This document shows, in pieces, positions 30,351 through 33,690 of a stretch of DNA of 33,690 nucleotides; the first letter of the stretch is position 1; the number at the start of each line of letters is the position of its first letter. Below the pieces are notes generated by a model. The model was not told the DNA's origin. It searched no databases and saw only the letters and a list, made by a program, of their open reading frames with translations. Source of the stretch: a virus. The stretch lies in IMG/VR virus record IMGVR_UViG_3300028388_004358, positions 1 to 33,690 of that record; one strand, 5' to 3'. The position numbers and the translations under genes were made by a program.

Positions 30351-30750
30351 GCTTCACCTCGCTATTGGCTGGAAATTCATTAGCGCAAGAGTCACAAAAC
30401 ACCTTGCCATTACTTGTTACCCACTGAGGGTCCCACACCACGGCGTTACAATGGGGGCAGTCGGCGGTCTCTAATTCTTTGCATAATTCGTTGGCCTCAA
30501 TAGTCGAGGCCCGATCAATCTTTTTTCTATCGAGCTTTTCAAGTAACTCGTAAAACTCATCGGATGCCGCGCCACTACTAGCAAAGCAATCAATCGCGTG
30601 GACTGAATAACCGTGGTCCATTGCCACGCTCATTGAGCACGTGGATTGATCACAGCCACCATGCTCTGCCTCGAATAAGCCATCCAATTGCTCTAATATT
30701 GCTAATTCTTTTTTATTAAAATTTGGATACTTCTCTTTTTTATTTTTCAT
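30343..30750 (-). CDS. Hypothetical protein with C-terminal zinc-ribbon pair
   Basis: 135 aa. Two Cys-x-x-Cys pairs ('DCPHCNAVVW' and 'FCDSCANEF') near the C terminus are spaced as in zinc ribbons; further Cys and His residues lie in the N-terminal half ('GGCDQSTCSMSVAMDHGYSV'). Starts 'MKNKKEKY'. Function unknown, binding of nucleic acid or a protein partner is possible. GAGGTAAAC before ATG. Confidence 0.55.
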   Translation of the reverse strand: MKNKKEKYPNFNKKELAILEQLDGLFEAEHGGCDQSTCSMSVAMDHGYSVHAIDCFASSGAASDEFYELLEKLDRKKIDRASTIEANELCKELETADCPHCNAVVWDPQWVTSNGKVFCDSCANEFPANSEVKHG

Positions 30751-30764
30751 TGTTTACCTCACTT

Positions 30765-30869
30765 TTAATAAATCATTTTACAATCTGAACATTTCCAACG
30801 ATCGGAAACTCCACCATACCAATTCAATACTTTTTTATAGAGCCAACCGCCGCAACGCCTACAGCGCAT
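30765..30869 (-). CDS. Very small zinc-ribbon protein
   Basis: 34 aa: 'MRCRRCGGWLYKKVLNWYGG' and then 'VSDRWKCSDCKMIY'. Two Cys-x-x-Cys pairs 22 residues apart form a minimal zinc ribbon. GAGGTGAAGC precedes ATG, the same leader as before 30350. It overlaps the preceding gene by 11 bp. Confidence 0.6.
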   Translation of the reverse strand: MRCRRCGGWLYKKVLNWYGGVSDRWKCSDCKMIY

Positions 30870-31083
30870 GCTTCACCTCTCTGTATTTATTAAAACTATT
30901 AAAGTGACTAAGCGCCTCGACCAGTGATGAAAAGTACTTTCCATACCCGCCGGATTTGTCCTTGAATAAGACTAAATATTTATTTGTTTCACTAAAACCA
31001 CGTTTTAAGGTGACTTTGCATTTAATAGAACCACCGAACGGCCCACGGTCAATTATAATATCCATTGTCTTCACTTCACTCAT
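30859..31083 (-). CDS. Small hypothetical protein
   Basis: 74 aa. 'SIKCKVTLKRGFSETNKYLV' and 'YGKYFSSLVEALSHFNSFNK' suggest a small beta-beta-helix domain, basic overall. Not recognised. AAGGAGAG lies before ATG. It overlaps the zinc-ribbon peptide gene. Confidence 0.5.
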   Translation of the reverse strand: MSEVKTMDIIIDRGPFGGSIKCKVTLKRGFSETNKYLVLFKDKSGGYGKYFSSLVEALSHFNSFNKYREVKHAL

Positions 31084-31095
31084 TGTCTTCTCTCC

Positions 31096-31362
31096 TTAAA
31101 TCACTTGAAACTTGGCCGCTTTATATTCAGCCATTACTTGTCCGGTTTTTTGGTCCACTATTTTTGCGCTGTTAAGATATGGAACGAAGCCCAAACCCTT
31201 GCTGATATGTTCATTCACTCCGCCGAGCTCCAGACTCCGATGGTAAGACTCAATCCAGTCTTGCAGTCGTTTTTCAGTCGCCTTGCCTTTCCATGACAAA
31301 GTGTAAGGTCCCCTGTTGTCTCTGCACTCAATACGATATTTAGGTGTTCTAATTTTTCCCAT
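31096..31362 (-). CDS. Small hypothetical protein
   Basis: 88 aa from ATG 31362, picked because AGGAGAGAG stands before it; the ORF is open to 31404 but that part runs through a terminator-like hairpin. 'RTPKYRIECRDNRGPYTLSW' then 'ATEKRLQDWIESYHRSLELG' and 'KIVDQKTGQVMAEYKAAKF': a small alpha/beta protein. No family recognised. Confidence 0.5.
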   Translation of the reverse strand: MGKIRTPKYRIECRDNRGPYTLSWKGKATEKRLQDWIESYHRSLELGGVNEHISKGLGFVPYLNSAKIVDQKTGQVMAEYKAAKFQVI

Positions 31363-31389
31363 GTCTCTCTCTCCTGTTTTATTGGTTTT

Positions 31390-31464
31390 AAAAAATCCAC
31401 TCAAGGCGGCACCACGAGACCTCGGAGCACTACTTCTTAGGTCCGATGGTGCCGGTTGAGGGGA
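31390..31464 (-). terminator. Intergenic hairpin A with T6, terminator-like
   Basis: On the minus strand: outer arms TCCCCTCAA / TTGAGTGGA, inner arms GGCACCA / TGGTGCC, a symmetric CGA-type internal loop, then AGGTC / GACCT... closing pairs, and six T after the last arm (31390-31395). It begins directly after the PcfJ-like stop codon. It can be an intrinsic terminator, and its outer arms match hairpins B and C. Confidence 0.6.
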
Positions 31465-31466
31465 CC

Positions 31467-32645
31467 TTAAGCCGCCTCAATTAATTCAATAAACTTCTGC
31501 TTCACGTTTTCTGGTGTCCGCTGATTGTGTCTCCCATGGGTCTCGATTAATTCACAATCAGGGCTTAAGAAAAACGTATAGCCCTTAAAGTGGACAGCCT
31601 GATATCCGGCCCGACACCTCTCTTGATAAGACTTTGAACCTATACAATGAGACTGCTTACGGCCTTCGCATCTAAGGTCCTTATCGGTTTTAATCACCCG
31701 GAGCTCCTTAACCTTACTCTCAAGGCTTAAAAGTCTAGGGTGCACTGGAAAAGCTACCGGCTCTTTTGGTTGATAGTGTCGGCGCTTTTCTGCATCGATC
31801 AAGAGGGTGTGAATTTTGTCTAGTTCTAAGGTGGTGAGACTGTCGGGCTCTATCTTAAGACGCTTAATCTGCTTTAAAAGCCTCAAATATTCAGCACTAT
31901 CACGGTCCGGTAACATCCCATTAAGATCATTAGTGAAACGATAAACCAACAGCGGGGTGATATCATGATAGGACTTGAAACCTAAGAGCTCTTTAATCCT
32001 GTCTATTTCCGGAGCATCTTTATCAGGCGTTGTGATATTAAATAGTCGCTTAAGCCCCTGAATATCGACCTTACCGTTTGGCTTTGTAAAGTACTTAGCC
32101 TCAAAAGACTGAATAGACTCAACTCTAGACTTATCAATATCACCATCATAAGGACAAACCCTTAGCTCCATTAGGCTCTTTTGCTTGTGTGGCACCGGGG
32201 CTTTGTCTAAATATTGGTCTCGGATACGTCTTAAGTCCTTAATCTGAAACCAATGATCACGGATCTCGCCGCGTCTTTTAATATTGGTTCTCTTCCAAGA
32301 CCCTTTTTTTCTGATAGCCTGGATCAAGTCCTTAACCGACTGTTGGTGCTCTTTAATCGATGCATCGATAACCGTATCAATACCCTCGCCAAAGTGTGTT
32401 AAGGTGTTATTGATTAAAACATCGACCTTAATACCGAGACGCTTTAAGATATACCGACAGTCCGATTGGTGAGTTGAGGTGGAACTACTATAACTAGTGT
32501 TATTAAAGTAGACGTTGCCGACTGAATCGGTGGCCACAAACTTCCACCACTGAAAACTCCACGCCTCAATGGATTTTAAATCATCACTTAAGATCATATA
32601 CCGGTTGCCGGCTACGTATTTATTAATAGCTGTTCGTAGTTTCAT
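31467..32645 (-). CDS. PcfJ-like protein
   Basis: 392 aa. The C-terminal part has the PcfJ-family signature: 'LRCEGRKQSHCIGS', 'YQERCRAGYQAVHFKGYTFF', 'LSPDCELIETHGRHNQRTPE', i.e. a conserved E-G-x-x-x-x-H-C-[IV]-G, later basic/aromatic turn and G-x-x-N at the end. PcfJ-like proteins are found on conjugative elements and phages; no activity is established. The N-terminal 250 residues are basic and unlike anything I recognise. Cys/His of the 'SHC' turn might bind metal. AAGGAGCACT before ATG is also used for 33234. Confidence 0.65.
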   Translation of the reverse strand: MKLRTAINKYVAGNRYMILSDDLKSIEAWSFQWWKFVATDSVGNVYFNNTSYSSSTSTHQSDCRYILKRLGIKVDVLINNTLTHFGEGIDTVIDASIKEHQQSVKDLIQAIRKKGSWKRTNIKRRGEIRDHWFQIKDLRRIRDQYLDKAPVPHKQKSLMELRVCPYDGDIDKSRVESIQSFEAKYFTKPNGKVDIQGLKRLFNITTPDKDAPEIDRIKELLGFKSYHDITPLLVYRFTNDLNGMLPDRDSAEYLRLLKQIKRLKIEPDSLTTLELDKIHTLLIDAEKRRHYQPKEPVAFPVHPRLLSLESKVKELRVIKTDKDLRCEGRKQSHCIGSKSYQERCRAGYQAVHFKGYTFFLSPDCELIETHGRHNQRTPENVKQKFIELIEAA

Positions 32646-32669
32646 AATAGTGCTCCTTGTTTAGTTAAG

Positions 32670-32714
32670 TCCATTCAAGACGGAGCTCCGCTTAAAGAGC
32701 TCCGGTTCAATGGA
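32670..32714 (-). repeat. Intergenic hairpin B
   Basis: Outer arms TCCATT / AATGGA and a perfect 8-bp inner stem CGGAGCTC / GAGCTCCG around an 8-nt loop, between the 80-aa protein gene and the PcfJ-like gene. No T run, so it is less likely to be a simple terminator. Outer arms match hairpins A and C. Confidence 0.6.
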
Positions 32715-32720
32715 GCCTGT

Positions 32721-32963
32721 TTAGCTGTCACTGACCTCAACAGTGCAAGTTAAGCAGTCACCGGCGAGGCCTTTTAAATCACAACGCTCGAATGTTGTTT
32801 CCGTTTCGCTCGGGCAGTAGACATGGAAGACAGGGCCATAAGCCTCAATCGCATCATCAATCGCTTTAATGTCTTCAGGCTCAAGGCCCGACTCATCTGC
32901 ATTCACTAGAGCGCAAACTAAATATTGGCAAATTTTCAGTTCAATTTGTTTTGTATTTTTCAT
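32721..32963 (-). CDS. Small acidic hypothetical protein
   Basis: 80 aa. Acidic helix-rich N-terminal half ('ICQYLVCALVNADESGLEPE') and a Cys-bearing C-terminal part ('CDLKGLAGDCLTCTVEVSDS') with a C-x-x-C. Opens 'MKNTKQIE', similar to the MKNKKEK proteins of the same operon. Function unknown. GAGGTG stands before ATG. Confidence 0.5.
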   Translation of the reverse strand: MKNTKQIELKICQYLVCALVNADESGLEPEDIKAIDDAIEAYGPVFHVYCPSETETTFERCDLKGLAGDCLTCTVEVSDS

Positions 32964-32986
32964 ATCAACACCTCACTTATTATTAA

Positions 32987-33032
32987 GTCCACTCACCCAG
33001 ACCCACCAAAGCAGTGGGTCAAGTCAATGGAC
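32987..33032 (-). repeat. Intergenic hairpin C
   Basis: Outer arms GTCCA / TGGAC and inner stem GACCCAC / GTGGGTC (33000-33006 / 33014-33020) around a 7-nt loop, placed directly after the stop codon of the first gene of the leftward operon. No T run. Related to hairpins A and B by the outer arms. Confidence 0.6.
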
Positions 33033-33033
33033 C

Positions 33034-33234
33034 TTAATCGTTAAGATCAATGAGGATATCAGCGCTTAAGTTCTCAGCCTCAAAAACGCGATCGTCGGTT
33101 GAAGGAAGTACCACCGGCTCAGCTTTGTGAGTCGAATAATCGCCGGTAGACATGGTAAGAACCACGGCCTCATAGGCCTCAGTGGTGAGAAGGGTTGACT
33201 CGAAATTATCTGAAGTAAGTTTGATTAAAATCAT
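33034..33234 (-). CDS. Small acidic hypothetical protein, first gene of leftward operon
   Basis: 66 aa, acidic ('TSDNFESTLLTTEAYEAVVL', 'DDRVFEAENLSADILIDLND'), no membrane segment. Not recognised. AAGGAGCACT stands before ATG and two palindromic operators lie 20-52 bp upstream, so it is likely made early. Anti-host or DNA-mimic-type roles are possible for acidic first-early proteins but nothing here shows it. Confidence 0.5.
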   Translation of the reverse strand: MILIKLTSDNFESTLLTTEAYEAVVLTMSTGDYSTHKAEPVVLPSTDDRVFEAENLSADILIDLND

Positions 33235-33254
33235 TCAGTGCTCCTTGGTTTGGT

Positions 33255-33286
33255 ATGAGCTTTTACTCATATGAGTAATTACTAAT
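33255..33286. promoter_or_regulatory. Tandem palindromic operator-like sites O4a and O4b
   Basis: ATGAGC-TTTT-ACTCAT (33255-33270) and ATGAGT-AATT-ACTAAT (33271-33286) touch end to end. Each has one mismatch to the perfect palindrome. They lie before the first gene of the leftward early operon, so two dimers could bind side by side. Confidence 0.65.
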
Positions 33287-33355
33287 GCACTCACCATGCC
33301 AAAAGTGATTTCAATAACTTAAGGCGCTTAGTGTGAAATTAATACGTCATCATGG

Positions 33356-33619
33356 TTGTCGAACGACTGTATTGTTGTGTTGCAAGTGGAAGAGAAGACT
33401 CACCTTTTATTGGATCGTAAAAATTATGTACAGTGTAAGAAAAATGTACACTATTGTTTGGATTTGGGATATACTGGTTGGTTTGCTGAATCGGTGGGTG
33501 GAAATTGCAAGCGGCAACGGCACCGGACCCCTATTTTTCCAATATACATAGACAGCGATGGAGCTAATGTAATCAGAATAGCTACTCAATGTTTAGTGAT
33601 ATCAAGACCTTGGACCTAG
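33356..33619 (+). CDS. Uncertain Cys-rich ORF in end segment
   Basis: 87 aa, TTG start without a clear ribosome site. Six cysteines ('CIVVLQVEEK', 'VQCKKNVHYCLDLGYTGW', 'GGNCKRQRHR', 'TQCLVI'). It could be a real small protein or the remains of one, but codon use and base composition differ from the phage genes on its left. The 33287-33355 gap before it holds only AT-rich DNA, and 33620-33690 has no gene. Confidence 0.25.
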   Translation: MSNDCIVVLQVEEKTHLLLDRKNYVQCKKNVHYCLDLGYTGWFAESVGGNCKRQRHRTPIFPIYIDSDGANVIRIATQCLVISRPWT

Positions 33620-33655
33620 ACCTTACTTGGCACTGGCCCTTGAGACACACGAGGA

Positions 33656-33676
33656 GCTCAGATCAAGGCTCAGATC
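33656..33676. repeat. Short direct repeat at window end
   Basis: GCTCAGATC is repeated twice with a 3-bp spacer AAG (33656-33664 and 33668-33676). Meaning unknown; such pairs occur at junctions and binding sites, but the unit is short. Confidence 0.35.
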
Positions 33677-33690
33677 GAACCTGTTTCAAT

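Noticed and set aside
33333-33551. 72-aa ORF overlapping the Cys-rich ORF
   Set aside because: Trp/Leu/Arg-rich out-of-frame product with no ribosome site and no motif.
1-33690. CRISPR arrays, insertion sequences, toxin-antitoxin pair, diversity-generating retroelement
   Set aside because: No regularly spaced repeats, no transposase, no reverse transcriptase and no recognisable toxin or antitoxin were seen.

Overview
The window is part of a double-stranded DNA tailed-phage genome, most likely a temperate podovirus-like phage of a Gram-negative host. It has a major capsid gene, a short-tail nozzle and adaptor pair, fibre proteins and a run of internal virion proteins, with no sheath, tube or tape-measure gene. 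It has an integrase, two lipoproteins, a GH108 endolysin and a possible spanin-like pair. The host genus cannot be fixed from the sequence. Terminase, portal and scaffold genes are absent, so the window is not the whole genome or starts just after them.

Layout. (1) 1-14103, rightward virion module: capsid, terminator, fibre proteins, small lipoprotein, nozzle, adaptor, a virion protein ending in a Hint (hedgehog/intein) domain, GNAT-like and cupin proteins, then three probable internal/ejection proteins. (2) 14104-15443, integration region: tyrosine integrase, then a 46-nt stretch that is the canonical 5' half of a tRNA-Pro(GGG) on the minus strand, set in a long inverted repeat and followed by a leftward terminator. 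This is the likely attP. (3) 15444-24886, rightward early/replication module: HNH endonuclease, Sak4-like recombinase, SSB, PD-(D/E)XK exonuclease, HTH proteins, archaeo-eukaryotic-type primase, DnaB-like helicase, a C5 cytosine methyltransferase with a second 231-codon ORF nested in another frame, a zincin-like protein and many small proteins. (4) 24945-25864, leftward lysis cluster: small DNA-binding-like protein, holin-like protein, endolysin. (5) 25926-27609, rightward island: RuvC-like resolvase and two virion-type proteins. (6) 27606-28555, leftward cassette: one-TM peptide, minimal tyrosine recombinase, HTH protein. (7) 28573-33234, mostly leftward operon of small proteins plus a PcfJ-like protein, with three related hairpins at gene junctions. 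(8) 33235-33690, a regulatory region and a poorly understood end segment.

How it fits together. A palindrome ATGAGT-N4-ACTCAT stands upstream of the transcription units: before the capsid, before the integrase, in the divergent lysis/resolvase region, and twice before the leftward early operon. This suggests one phage regulator for several promoters; at 25871-25913 the palindrome overlaps a plausible sigma70 -10 box and start site. Replication would use the phage primase and helicase with a host polymerase. Recombination would use the exonuclease, Sak4-like ATPase, SSB and RuvC-like resolvase. The most notable items are the dual-frame methyltransferase locus, the half-tRNA att site, the Hint virion protein, the shared operators and the hairpin family.
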